From Streptomyces actinomycinicus (GTDB lineage Bacteria; Actinomycetota; Actinomycetes; Streptomycetales; Streptomycetaceae), in NCBI RefSeq assembly GCF_016741775.1, contig NZ_JAERRK010000001.1, forward strand, positions 558,001-622,000: a DNA stretch of 64,000 nucleotides, read 5' to 3'. A program made the translations under genes and the position numbers. This document shows, one piece after another, positions 35,182 through 43,900 of the stretch (positions are counted from its first letter, which is position 1; each line of letters begins with the position of its first letter). The notes beneath the pieces are model-generated. The model worked only from the letters and a program-made list of their open reading frames with translations, was not told the DNA's origin and did no database searches.

Positions 35182-37110
35182 TCAGTCGACCTCGGCCACC
35201 GCCTGTGCGAACTGCGCCTTGTACAGGCGTGCGTACGCGCCGTCCGCCGCCAGCAGTTCCGCGTGTGCGCCCTGTTCGACGATGGAGCCGTTCTCCAGCA
35301 CCAGGATCGTGTCCGCGTCCCGGATCGTCGACAGCCGGTGCGCGATCACGAACGACGTCCGTCCGGCCGCGAGCTTCGCCATGGCCTTCTGGATGAGCAC
35401 CTCGGTACGGGTGTCGACGGAGCTGGTCGCCTCGTCCAGCACCAGGATCGTCGGGTCGGACAGGAACGCCCGCGCGATGGTGATGAGCTGCTTCTCACCG
35501 GCGCTGACCCCCGTGCCCTCGTCGTCGATCACGGTGTCGTAGCCGTCGGGGAGCGTACGGACGAACCGGTCGGCGTGCGCGGCCCGCGCGGCCTCCTCGA
35601 TCTCCCCGCGGGTGACCTCCCGGGACGCGCCGTACGCGATGTTCTCCGCGATGGTGCCGCCGAACAGCCAGGTGTCCTGGAGCACCATGCCGATGCCGGA
35701 CCGGAGTTCGTCCCTGGTCATGCCGCGGATGTCCACCCCGTCGAGGGTGATCCGGCCGCCGGAGACGTCGTAGAACCGCATCAGCAGGTTGACCAGCGTG
35801 GTCTTGCCCGCGCCGGTCGGGCCGACGATCGCCACCGTGTGCCCGGGCTCGACCGTGAGCGACAGGTCCTCGATCAGCGGCTTCTCGGGGTCGTACCGGA
35901 ACGACACGTGCTCCAGCCGGACCCGGCCGCGCAGCTCCTCGGGCCGCTCGCCCGGCACCGGATCGGCCTGCTGCTCCTCCGCGTCGAGGAGTTCGAAGAC
36001 GCGCTCGGCCGAGGCGACACCGGACTGCACCAGGTTGGCCATGGACGCGACCTGGGTCAGCGGCATCGAGAACTGCCGCGAGTACTGGATGAAGGCCTGG
36101 ACGTCGCCGATGGACAGGGCGCCGGAGGCGACCCGCAGACCGCCGACGACCGCCACCAGCACGTAGTTGAGGTTCGACACGAACATCATCAGCGGCTGCA
36201 TGACGCCGCTGTTGAACTGCGCCTTGAACGCGGCCTCGTACAGTGCCTCGTTCTGCTCGGCGAACTGCTGCGCCGACTCCTCCTGCCGGCCGAACACCTT
36301 CACCAGCGTGTGCCCGGTGTACATCTCCTCCACGTGCGCGTTCAGCTTGCCGGTGGAGCGCCACTGCTGCACGAAGTGCGGCTGCGACCGCTTGCCGACC
36401 CGGGTGGCGACCACGAACGACAGCGGCACGGTGACCAGCGCGACCAGAGCCAGCAGCCAGGAGACCCAGAACATCATCACCAGGACGCCGATGATGGTCA
36501 GCACCGAGTTGATCAGCTGGCCCATCGACTGCTGGAGCGTCTGCCCGATGTTGTCGATGTCGTTGGTCGCCCGGGACAGCACCTCGCCCCGCTGGCGCTT
36601 GTCGAAGTACGACAGCGGCAGCCGGGACAGCTTCGCCTGGACGTCCTCCCGCAGCCGGTACATCGTGCGGTTCACGGCCCGGTTCACCAGCCGGGTCGCG
36701 ATCGCCATCAGCAGGCCGGCGGCCATGAACGTGCCGAGCGCGAGCAGCAGGACGTCGCCGACGGCACCGAAGTCGATGCCCTTGCCCGGAGTGAAGTCGG
36801 TGCCCCGCAGCATGTCGGCGATCTGGCCCCGGCCGTGCTCGCGCATGGAGTCCAGGACCTGCTCCTTGGTGGCCCCCTCCGGCATCTCCCGGCCGATGAT
36901 GCCGGCGAACACCAGGTCGGTGGCCCTGCCGAGGATCTTCGGGCCGATCACGCTCAGGCCCACGCTGATCACCACGCACAGCAGCAGGGCGTAGAGGGTG
37001 AGCCGTTCCGGTTTGAACTGGGCGACGAGCCGTTTGCCCGACCCCTTGAAGTCCATCGAGCGCTGGTCGGGGCCGCCCCCGGCCATCATGCGTCCCATGG
37101 GCCCGGACAT
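35182..37110 (-). CDS. ABC exporter half-transporter, second subunit
   Basis: A 642-residue fused membrane/ATPase protein. An extended N-terminus and six membrane helices (to about residue 375) precede a nucleotide-binding domain with Walker A (VGPTGAGKTTLVNLL), Q-loop, signature GVSAGEKQLITIARA and Walker B (ILVLDEATSSVDTRT). The signature is SAGE instead of SGGQ, a change common in heterodimeric exporters. Its ATG shares one base with the stop of the upstream half-transporter (TGATG), so the two are made together. Exported substrate unknown: lipid, peptide or drug. Confidence 0.92.
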   Translation of the reverse strand: MSGPMGRMMAGGGPDQRSMDFKGSGKRLVAQFKPERLTLYALLLCVVISVGLSVIGPKILGRATDLVFAGIIGREMPEGATKEQVLDSMREHGRGQIADMLRGTDFTPGKGIDFGAVGDVLLLALGTFMAAGLLMAIATRLVNRAVNRTMYRLREDVQAKLSRLPLSYFDKRQRGEVLSRATNDIDNIGQTLQQSMGQLINSVLTIIGVLVMMFWVSWLLALVALVTVPLSFVVATRVGKRSQPHFVQQWRSTGKLNAHVEEMYTGHTLVKVFGRQEESAQQFAEQNEALYEAAFKAQFNSGVMQPLMMFVSNLNYVLVAVVGGLRVASGALSIGDVQAFIQYSRQFSMPLTQVASMANLVQSGVASAERVFELLDAEEQQADPVPGERPEELRGRVRLEHVSFRYDPEKPLIEDLSLTVEPGHTVAIVGPTGAGKTTLVNLLMRFYDVSGGRITLDGVDIRGMTRDELRSGIGMVLQDTWLFGGTIAENIAYGASREVTRGEIEEAARAAHADRFVRTLPDGYDTVIDDEGTGVSAGEKQLITIARAFLSDPTILVLDEATSSVDTRTEVLIQKAMAKLAAGRTSFVIAHRLSTIRDADTILVLENGSIVEQGAHAELLAADGAYARLYKAQFAQAVAEVD

Positions 37111-38843
37111 CAGGCGGCCTCCGCTTCCGTCAGCTGGGAGAGCACGATCTCCCGGTAGGTCTCGTTGGCCGCCATCAGCTCGGCGTGCCGGCCGGAGCCG
37201 ACCACCAGGCCCTCGTCCAGCACGATGATGCGGTCGGCGTCCCGGATGGTCGCCACCCGCTGGGCGACGATGACGACGGTCGCCTCGGCGGTCTCCTGGG
37301 CGAGCGCGCCGCGCAGGGCCGCGTCGGTGGCGTAGTCCAGCGCCGAGAAGGAGTCGTCGAAGAGGTAGATCTCGGGGCGCTGCACCAGGGTGCGGGCGAT
37401 GGCGAGCCGCTGCCGCTGTCCGCCGGAGACGTTGGTGCCGCCCTGTGCGATCGGGGCGTTCAGGCCGCCCTCCAGCTTCTGCACGAAGTCCTTGGCCTGC
37501 GCGACCTCCAGCGCGTGCCACAGCTCCTCGTCGGTGGCGTCGGGGTTTCCGTAGCGCAGGTTGGTGGCGACCGTCCCGGCGAACAGGTACGGCCTCTGCG
37601 GTACGAGCCCGACCGTCCTCGCGAGCAGCTGCGGGTCGACCTCCTGGACGTTCACGCCGTTCACCAGGACCTCGCCCTCGGTGGCGTCGAACAGCCGGGG
37701 GACGAGGCCGAGCAGCGTGGACTTGCCGCTGCCGGTGGAGCCGATGACGGCGGTCGTCTCACCCGGCCGGGCCACCAGACCGATGGACTGCAGCACCGGC
37801 TCCTCGGCACCCGGATAGCGGAAGCCGGCGCCGCGGATCTCCAGATGGCCGTGCGTCCGCAGCTCGGAGACCGGCGCGAGCGGCGGCACGACGCTCGAGT
37901 CGGTGTCCAGGACCTCCTGGATGCGCTCGGCGCAGACCTCCGCGCGCGGCACCATCATGAACATGAAGGTGGCCATCATCACGGACATGACGATCTGCAT
38001 GAGGTAGGCGAGGAACGCGGTCAGGTCGCCGATCGCCATCCCGCCGCTGTCGATGCGGTGGGCGCCGAACCACACCACCGCGATGGACGACAGGTTCACC
38101 ACCGTCATGACGATCGGGAACATCAGGGCGAGCAGCCGGCCGGTGGCCATCTGCATCTCGGTCAGCTCGGCGTTCGCCTTACCGAACCGGCCCTGCTCGT
38201 ACTCGTCGCGGACGAAGGCGCGGATCACCCGGTTGCCGGTGATCTGCTCGCGCAGCACCCGGTTCACCGTGTCCAGCCGGACCTGCATGGCCCTGAACAG
38301 CGGGCGCAGCCGGCGCACGATGAGCATCACGGAGACGCCGAGCACCGGCACCACCGCGACCAGCACCGCCGACAGCGGCACGTCCAGGCCGAGCGCCAGC
38401 ACGATGCCGCCCACGCACATGATGGGTGCCGACACCATCAGCGTGAACGTCATCAGGGCCAGCATCTGGATCTGCTGTACGTCGTTGGTCGTACGGGTGA
38501 TGAGGGAGGGCGCGCCGAAGTGACCCACTTCACGCGCGGAGAAGGACTGGACCCGGTCGAAGACGGCGCCGCGCACGTCCCGGCCGAGCGCGGAGGCGGT
38601 CCGGGCGCCGTAGTACACGGCACCGATGTTGCACACGACCTGTGCCAGCGAGATGCCGATCATCAGGGCACCGAAGGACAGGATGTACCCCGTGTCCCCC
38701 TTCACGACACCGTTGTCGATGATGTGCGCGTTCAGGGTGGGCAGGTAGAGGGTGGCGCAGGTCTGCAGGAACTGCAGCAGCACCAGCAGGGCTATGGGTT
38801 TCTTGTAGGGACTGAGGTGGGTCCGCAGAAGTCGTATGAGCAC
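37110..38843 (-). CDS. ABC exporter half-transporter, first subunit
   Basis: A 577-residue fused membrane/ATPase protein and partner of the next gene. Six helices (LRTHLSPYKKPIALLVLLQF onward) are followed by Walker A (VIGSTGSGKSTLLGLV), signature NVSGGQRQRLAIARTL and Walker B (IYLFDDSFSALDYATD). The Glu after Walker B is Asp-Ser here (LFDDSFSALD), so this site is probably the degenerate ATP site of an asymmetric heterodimer while the partner keeps DEATS. I chose the GTG at 38843, where homology begins; a GTG at 38906 with AGGAGG almost touching it is the alternative. Confidence 0.9.
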   Translation of the reverse strand: MLIRLLRTHLSPYKKPIALLVLLQFLQTCATLYLPTLNAHIIDNGVVKGDTGYILSFGALMIGISLAQVVCNIGAVYYGARTASALGRDVRGAVFDRVQSFSAREVGHFGAPSLITRTTNDVQQIQMLALMTFTLMVSAPIMCVGGIVLALGLDVPLSAVLVAVVPVLGVSVMLIVRRLRPLFRAMQVRLDTVNRVLREQITGNRVIRAFVRDEYEQGRFGKANAELTEMQMATGRLLALMFPIVMTVVNLSSIAVVWFGAHRIDSGGMAIGDLTAFLAYLMQIVMSVMMATFMFMMVPRAEVCAERIQEVLDTDSSVVPPLAPVSELRTHGHLEIRGAGFRYPGAEEPVLQSIGLVARPGETTAVIGSTGSGKSTLLGLVPRLFDATEGEVLVNGVNVQEVDPQLLARTVGLVPQRPYLFAGTVATNLRYGNPDATDEELWHALEVAQAKDFVQKLEGGLNAPIAQGGTNVSGGQRQRLAIARTLVQRPEIYLFDDSFSALDYATDAALRGALAQETAEATVVIVAQRVATIRDADRIIVLDEGLVVGSGRHAELMAANETYREIVLSQLTEAEAA

Positions 38844-38991
38844 GCTACGTCTCTCGGGTGGTCGGCGGGGGCTGGTCGGTTGCCCTTGGCCCCTATCGTC
38901 GAACACTCCTCCTGCGTTACCTCAACCCATTAATCCGGCTGCCCGCTCCAGGAGCCTTGCGAATCCGTCCCGTTACACCCGAATGGTCCCC

Positions 38992-40443
38992 TTACGCCCT
39001 GAACGCTCCCGGATGGGTCTGCTCCCGTACCGCCGTGAACTGCTGCCGCACCGCCTGGCCCACGGCCAGCTCCTCGCCCGGCTCCAGCACCTGCGCGGCA
39101 GCGCCCTGCCAGGCCGGCGGGGTCCGCGGGTCGAGGGTGCCCTGCGACGCGCCGAGCGCCCAGGCCGCCTGCCGGGCCGCGCCGATCGCCGCGTAGTCCG
39201 CGGGCTGCGGCACGACCACCTGCACGCCGAACAGCGAGGGCGCCGCGGCCTGCACGGCGGGCAGTTCCGCGGCCGGACCGAGCAGGAAGATCCGCCGCAC
39301 GTCCACGCCCCGGCCGCGCAGCACGTCCAGCGCGTCCGCGAGCCCGCACAGCATCCCCTCGAACGCGGCCCGCGCCAGGTGCTCCGCCTTCATCGACTCG
39401 CGCCGCAGTCCGGCGAGGGTCCCCGCGGTGTGCGGCAGGTTCGGTGTCCGCTCGCCCTCCAGGTACGGCAGCAGCACCAGCCCGTGCGCCCCCGGTGTGG
39501 ACTTCATCGCCAGCTCGGACAGGCTCTCCAGGTCCGGCAGGCCGAGCAGTTCGGCGGTGCCGCGCAGGGTGCGCACGGCGTTCAGGGTGGTGACGACCGG
39601 CAGGTGCATGCCGGTGGCGTCGGCGAGGGAGGTGATCATCCCGGACTGGTCCGCGAGCGCCTCCGGGTGCACGGCCATCACGGACCCGGAGGCCCCGAGC
39701 GACACGACGGCGTCCCCCAGGCCGATGCCGAGCCCGAACGCCGCGGCCATGGTCTCGCCGGTTCCCGCCGAGATCAGCAGCCCCTCCGGGGTCGTACCGG
39801 CCGCGTCCGAGGGGCCGATCACCTCGGGGAGCATCGCCTGGTGCCCGAGGGCCAGCTCGACCAGGTCCGGACGGTAGCCGCCGGTGGCCGCCGACCAGTA
39901 GCCGGTGCCGGAGGCTCCGCCGCGGTCGGTGGTCCGGCGTACCGGCCGCCCGAGCAGCTGCCAGACGAGCCAGTCGTGTGCCTGGAGCAGGACGGCCGTG
40001 CGCTGCGCGTGCTCGGGCTCGGTCTTCGCGAGCCAGCGCAGCTTCGTGACCGGCTGGGCCGCCTGGGGCACGCAGCCGACCGCCTGCGCCCAGGCCTCCC
40101 GGCCGCCGAGGGCGTCCACGAGATCGGCCGCCGCCACCTGGGCGCGCTTGTCGCCGCCGACCATGGCCGGGCGGACCGTGTTGCCCTGGGCGTCCAGCGG
40201 GATCACCGCGTTCTGCTGCGCGGACACGCCGATGGCCTGCACGCCCTCCAGCAGGCCGCCCCCCGCGGCCTCGCCCAGGGACAGCAGCCAGGCCTGCGGG
40301 TCGACATCGCTCGGGCGTACGCCGTCCGGCGCCTCGACCGGGTGCGGTGCGTAGCCCTGGCGCAGTACGGCACCGGTGTCTGCGTCGCAGACCACGATGC
40401 GAGTGAAATCGGACGAGCTGTCCAAGCCGGCGACTATCCCCAT
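38992..40443 (-). CDS. FGGY-family carbohydrate kinase, xylulokinase-like
   Basis: A 483-residue sugar kinase with the actin-like ATPase fold: phosphate-1 (GIVAGLDSSSDFTRIVVCD), central DRGGASGTGYW and C-terminal adenosine site (RIFLLGPAAELPAVQAAAPS). It aligns best with xylulokinases along its length. However, the two substrate stretches are altered: GQxHG appears as SAQQNAV and the LWNDTR-type motif as MVGGDKRA. Xylulose phosphorylation is therefore uncertain. No xylose isomerase or transporter gene is nearby. CAAAAT ends 7 nt before the ATG and there is no ribosome site, so its mRNA may be leaderless. Confidence 0.85.
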   Translation of the reverse strand: MGIVAGLDSSSDFTRIVVCDADTGAVLRQGYAPHPVEAPDGVRPSDVDPQAWLLSLGEAAGGGLLEGVQAIGVSAQQNAVIPLDAQGNTVRPAMVGGDKRAQVAAADLVDALGGREAWAQAVGCVPQAAQPVTKLRWLAKTEPEHAQRTAVLLQAHDWLVWQLLGRPVRRTTDRGGASGTGYWSAATGGYRPDLVELALGHQAMLPEVIGPSDAAGTTPEGLLISAGTGETMAAAFGLGIGLGDAVVSLGASGSVMAVHPEALADQSGMITSLADATGMHLPVVTTLNAVRTLRGTAELLGLPDLESLSELAMKSTPGAHGLVLLPYLEGERTPNLPHTAGTLAGLRRESMKAEHLARAAFEGMLCGLADALDVLRGRGVDVRRIFLLGPAAELPAVQAAAPSLFGVQVVVPQPADYAAIGAARQAAWALGASQGTLDPRTPPAWQGAAAQVLEPGEELAVGQAVRQQFTAVREQTHPGAFRA

Positions 40444-40450
40444 GCTGAGA

Positions 40451-40456
40451 ATTTTG
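40451..40456 (-). promoter_or_regulatory. Possible -10 element (CAAAAT) for the FGGY kinase gene
   Basis: On the minus strand CAAAAT lies 7 nt before the ATG at 40443, in an otherwise GC-rich stretch, with no Shine-Dalgarno sequence. This is the same arrangement as at dnaG. Confidence 0.35.
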
Positions 40457-40599
40457 CCGCATCGCCGGGGCGGGTTCGGCCGTCGGTGTGCAGTGGCCGA
40501 CGGGGGGCCTGTCGCCCGGTGGGTGTGCCCCGGTCGTGGCCGGGCGCGTGGCTGCCCGCACCCCTCGGCCGGATCACCTCGGCGCCACCGGGATGTTCC

Positions 40600-40905
40600 C
40601 TACGTGTTGCTCGTGCCCCAGTCGTCGTCGGGCTGGCCGTTCACGTTCCGGTCCCGCAGCGAGCGCACGCGCTGGGCCACGGACTCCGGGACGCGGTCGC
40701 CGACCTTGTCGCTGACCGTGTGGAAGGCCTTGCCGGCGTAGACGCGGCCCTGCTGGGCGGCCGTCTCGGCGGTGTTGCGGACCGCGGGGTTCTGCGCGAT
40801 CTGCCGGGCCGACTTCTTCAGCTGCTCGTAGCGCTCGCGTCCGGCCCTCGTGCCGAGGACGTAACCGAGGGCCACTCCGGCGAGGAACGTGAGCCGGTAG
40901 CGCAT
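40600..40905 (-). CDS. YtxH-like small membrane protein
   Basis: A 101-residue protein. Residues 4-18 are a short hydrophobic helix with glycine spacing (LTFLAGVALGYVLGTRAGRE), the pattern of YtxH proteins, followed by a charged helical part (RYEQLKKSARQIAQNPAVRN) and a hydrophilic tail. It probably sits in the membrane with the helix in the cytoplasm. Related proteins are linked to general stress, but no function is established. I chose the ATG at 40905, which has GGGTGG upstream. Confidence 0.8.
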   Translation of the reverse strand: MRYRLTFLAGVALGYVLGTRAGRERYEQLKKSARQIAQNPAVRNTAETAAQQGRVYAGKAFHTVSDKVGDRVPESVAQRVRSLRDRNVNGQPDDDWGTSNT

Positions 40906-41063
40906 GGCTGCCACCCTTCCCGTGTCTAGGTCTCTGGTGCGGCGCTGGCGCCGGGGGATACCGATTGGCGGAGCACCCCCCTGCTTGCGCTAATGTATGT
41001 GTCGCAGCGAGCGCCCGCCCCCTGGCGAATACCCAGGTAGGTACGTTCGATGCAACGAGGCGA

Positions 41064-41136
41064 TCCTCCGTAGCTCAATTGGCAGAGCAGCCGGCTGTTA
41101 ACCGGCAGGTTACTGGTTCGAGTCCAGTCGGGGGAG
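41064..41136 (+). tRNA. tRNA-Asn (GTT), copy 1
   Basis: A complete 73-nt cloverleaf: acceptor TCCTCCG/CGGGGGA with G discriminator, D arm GCTC..GAGC, anticodon GTT at 41097-41099 and TTCGAGT in the T arm. The CCA end is not encoded. An identical copy follows 6 bp later. Confidence 0.96.
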
Positions 41137-41142
41137 CTTCGG

Positions 41143-41215
41143 TCCTCCGTAGCTCAATTGGCAGAGCAGCCGGCTGTTAACCGGCAGGTTACTGGTTCGA
41201 GTCCAGTCGGGGGAG
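41143..41215 (+). tRNA. tRNA-Asn (GTT), copy 2
   Basis: Identical over all 73 nt to the first copy and separated from it by CTTCGG, so both are surely cut from one transcript. The hairpin at 41225-41247 follows immediately. Confidence 0.96.
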
Positions 41216-41224
41216 CGCTGAACG

Positions 41225-41247
41225 AGGACCCCTACGGGGTCCTTTTT
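41225..41247 (+). terminator. Classic intrinsic terminator of the tRNA-Asn pair
   Basis: AGGACCCC and GGGGTCCT pair perfectly around TAC and are followed by a run of T. A T-tract is unusual in this GC-rich DNA, so this is the most orthodox terminator in the window. Confidence 0.92.
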
Positions 41248-41390
41248 CATGTCCGGGGGGAACCGCCGTGCCTGCGGTGATGTCCTCAAGGTCATGAGCA
41301 GCGCAGAAGCCGACCATCCGAAGCAGGAGATCGTATGAGCGGCTATGCTGCGGCAGACGGCGCGCACACATGTACGCGACACGCCGCTAT

Positions 41391-41467
41391 GGGGCGGTAG
41401 CTCAGCCGGTTAGAGCAGCGGACTCATAATCCGTCGGCCGTGGGTTCGAGTCCCACCCGCCCCACCA
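41391..41467 (+). tRNA. tRNA with CAT anticodon (Met elongator or Ile2)
   Basis: A 77-nt cloverleaf with acceptor GGGGCGG/CCGCCCC, D arm GCTC..GAGC, anticodon loop CTCATAA and an encoded CCA end. It lacks initiator features, so it is either elongator tRNA-Met or the lysidine-modified tRNA-Ile for ATA codons. Sequence inspection alone does not decide between them. The 228 bp after it, up to the kinase gene, show nothing else I can assign. Confidence 0.9.
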
Positions 41468-41695
41468 GGCGCTACCCGCGCAGAAACGATGGCACCTGCG
41501 GTGACGTGAGAACGGTGGCCGCCACGCCGAGACGGCGGCCCTCGTTCACCCGCGCGGACGACGATCCATGGCGAGGCGGGTCACCCGGACGCCGCCAGGC
41601 GGTCGTCGGCACCCGTGGCGGCCCTCTGGACCGTCCCGGCCGCCGGGCCCGCGCCGGGCATGGACGGGCCGTGTCCGGTGGTCATACTTGTCCGC

Positions 41696-43165
41696 ATGGA
41701 ACGCATCGGGGGATACCTCGTCGAGCGCCGGCTCGGTGAGGGCGGCATGGGCACCGTCTATCTCGCGCGGACACGCGGCGGGCGGCCCGTGGCACTGAAG
41801 GTGGCCAAGGCCGAGCTGGCCGCCGACCCCGTCTTCCGGGAGCGGTTCCGCAGCGAGGTCGAGGCGGCCCGTGCGGTGGGCGGCTTCCACACGGCGCCGG
41901 TGGTGGACGCCGACGTCGACGGCGAGACGCTGTGGCTGGCCACCGCCTACGTCCCGGGACCGACCCTCGCCGAACGGCTCGCCGCCGACGGCGCCATGGA
42001 CGAGCCGCAGTTGCGGTCCCTGGGCGCCGCGCTCGCCGAGGCGCTGGAGTCCATCCACTCCTGCGGCCTGGTGCACCGCGACCTGAAGCCCGGCAACATC
42101 ATCATGGCCGTCGACGGGCCGCGCGTCCTGGACTTCGGCATCTCCCGGGCCGTGGAGTCCAACCGCCTCACCGCCACCGGCACCGCCTTCGGCACGCCCG
42201 GCTTCCTCGCCCCCGAGCAGGCCCTCGGCCACGATGTGACCGGCGCGGCCGACGTGTTCGCCCTCGGTGCCGTGCTGGTCGCGGCGGCGGGCGGCAGCGC
42301 CTGGGGCGAGGGCACGCCGATGGGGCTGATGTACCGGTCCGTGCACGAGCCGCCGGACCTGGCCGCCGTCCCCGCCGCGCTGGTGGACGTGGTCGCGGCG
42401 TGCCTGGCCAAGGAGCCCGCGGACCGGCCCACGCCCGGCGTGCTGCTGGACCGGCTGACGGAGCCCGCACCGGCACCGGCCGGCCCGGACACACCGCCCT
42501 ACGCCGCCACGCTCGTCGACGCCCCACCGCCGTCCCCCGCGCCCACCCCGGCGACCCCGCCCCCTGCCCCGGCGATCCCGTCCCCTGCCTCGGCGATCCT
42601 GTCCCCCGCCCCGGCGACCCCTGCGTCCGCCCCGGCGATTCCCGCGCCCGCAGCGGTGTCCCCGGCGCCCGCCCCGGCGTTCACCCCGCCCCCGCCACCC
42701 TCAACACCCCCGTACCAGCCGCCCCTGCAGACCGCCACGCCCCCGCACCCGCCCGCGCAGTCGACGACGCCCCCGCACCTGCCCGCGCAGCCCACGACGC
42801 CCCCGCACCTGTCGGCGACGCCCCCGCACCTGTCGGCACAGCCCGCCGCCGCCCCGGCGCCCTACGGGTTCGGGCCGCCGCCGGTGCCGTACGGCAGCCC
42901 GGAGGTTGTGCTCGCCGACGCGCAGGCCGGTGTGGTCGTCAGCGCCTCCGGAGTGCTCCTCGAACTCGCCGGGACCACCGCCGACTTCGGGTGGGACGAG
43001 ATCGCGCACGTCGAACGGCACTGGGTCGGCAACCGGCTCACCGTCACCGTGCGGCTGTGGGACGGCACCGTCTACTCCTGCGAGCTGAACGCCCGCCGCA
43101 GGGCGCGGCTGACCGCCTGGCTGGCCCAACTCGACCCCGTTCTCGTCCGTTACCTGACCAGGTAG
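41696..43165 (+). CDS. Soluble Ser/Thr protein kinase with Pro-rich linker and C-terminal domain
   Basis: A 489-residue Hanks-type kinase. The catalytic domain (1-260) is complete: G-loop GEGGMGTVYLA, Lys in VALKVAK, HRDLKPGNII, DFGISRA and the activation segment ATGTAFGTPGFLAPEQA. Residues about 262-400 are a Pro/Ala/Thr-rich linker with repeats such as TPPHLSA. The last 80-90 residues form a separate domain (SPEVVLADAQAGVVVSASGV, WVGNRLTVTVRLWDGTVYSC) that looks like a small beta-rich fold with conserved Trp. There is no membrane helix and no PASTA repeat. The ATG has no ribosome site; CATACT lies 7 nt upstream. It stands before a STAS/HATPase pair. Confidence 0.93.
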   Translation: MERIGGYLVERRLGEGGMGTVYLARTRGGRPVALKVAKAELAADPVFRERFRSEVEAARAVGGFHTAPVVDADVDGETLWLATAYVPGPTLAERLAADGAMDEPQLRSLGAALAEALESIHSCGLVHRDLKPGNIIMAVDGPRVLDFGISRAVESNRLTATGTAFGTPGFLAPEQALGHDVTGAADVFALGAVLVAAAGGSAWGEGTPMGLMYRSVHEPPDLAAVPAALVDVVAACLAKEPADRPTPGVLLDRLTEPAPAPAGPDTPPYAATLVDAPPPSPAPTPATPPPAPAIPSPASAILSPAPATPASAPAIPAPAAVSPAPAPAFTPPPPPSTPPYQPPLQTATPPHPPAQSTTPPHLPAQPTTPPHLSATPPHLSAQPAAAPAPYGFGPPPVPYGSPEVVLADAQAGVVVSASGVLLELAGTTADFGWDEIAHVERHWVGNRLTVTVRLWDGTVYSCELNARRRARLTAWLAQLDPVLVRYLTR

Positions 43166-43282
43166 GCGCAACCGGCATGACGTGCGCACGACTTGAGTCC
43201 GTCCAGGCTTGAACCGGCCATGTCGTGGGCACGCACCTCCTACCAGCGTCCAGCCGGGCGGTGTCGGCAGGAGGAGGGCGTC

Positions 43283-43384
43283 ATGGACCGTCGGATCCGG
43301 GTACGTGTCAGCCGGCGGCCCGCCGCGCCGCGCGGGCAGGAGATCGACCGCAGGACTCCGTCGGGGCGCGTCCTGCCGTACTGA
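43283..43384 (+). CDS. Possible 33-residue Arg-rich peptide
   Basis: A short frame encoding a very basic peptide (MDRRIRVRVSRRPAAPRGQE, then IDRRTPSGRVLPY). It starts at an ATG 4-5 nt after a strong ribosome site (GGAGGAGGGCGTC), the best Shine-Dalgarno in this part of the window. It lies in the 327-bp gap between the kinase and STAS genes. I recognise no family. It could be a leader peptide or a small regulatory or DNA-binding peptide, or chance. The rest of the gap shows nothing I can assign. Confidence 0.35.
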   Translation: MDRRIRVRVSRRPAAPRGQEIDRRTPSGRVLPY

Positions 43385-43492
43385 CCCCGCGGACCGCCGC
43401 GGCCGGCGCCGTGCGCAGGGGCGTATGCCCCCGGACGCCGGTGCGCGCGGGGCATACTGGGGCATCCGTGTACCCGTGTGGCGGGAGAAGAC

Positions 43493-43900
43493 ATGAGCGG
43501 ACCTGAGCCGGCGCGGCCCGCGCGGGCCGGCGCCGTGCCGACGCCTGCCGTGCCGACGCCTGCCGTGCCGACGCCTGCCGTGCCGACGCCCGCCGTGCCG
43601 CGGCTCGACGTGTATCCGCTCACCGGGCGGACCGGGCTCCGGGCGGCGGGCGAGGTCAGCCTGCCCACGCACGGCATCTGGGAACGCGCGCTGGAGCGGG
43701 CCGTTCACGAAGGCGAGGACGTGTACTACCTGGAGCTGTCCGAGCTGACCTTCGTCGACGTCGCGGGGGCCGGCGCGCTGGCGGACGCCGCCCGGCGCTT
43801 CGGCGGGCGGCGGCTGGTGCTGGACCGGCCGCCGGCCTCCCTGCCCCGCATGCTGGACCTGCTCTGGCCCGGGCTCCCGAAGGTCGAGGTGTCGGCATGA
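43493..43900 (+). CDS. STAS domain protein lacking the phospho-serine
   Basis: A 135-residue protein related to anti-anti-sigma factors. The N-terminus carries four PTPAV repeats (15-bp DNA repeats at 43532-43591). The STAS fold follows (DVYPLTGRTGLRAAGEVSLP; YLELSELTFVDVAGAGALAD). In SpoIIAA/RsbV the position before the conserved Gly is a phosphorylated Ser (DSSG); here it is Ala (DVAG), so control by phosphorylation at this place is impossible. GGGAG lies upstream of the ATG. It overlaps the next gene, a HATPase protein, by ATGA, so the two probably bind each other. Confidence 0.82.
   Translation: MSGPEPARPARAGAVPTPAVPTPAVPTPAVPTPAVPRLDVYPLTGRTGLRAAGEVSLPTHGIWERALERAVHEGEDVYYLELSELTFVDVAGAGALADAARRFGGRRLVLDRPPASLPRMLDLLWPGLPKVEVSA

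Noticed and set aside
41064..41467. tRNA-linked integration site
   Set aside because: No integrase, no duplicated tRNA 3' end beyond the two complete tRNA-Asn genes, and flanking genes look native.
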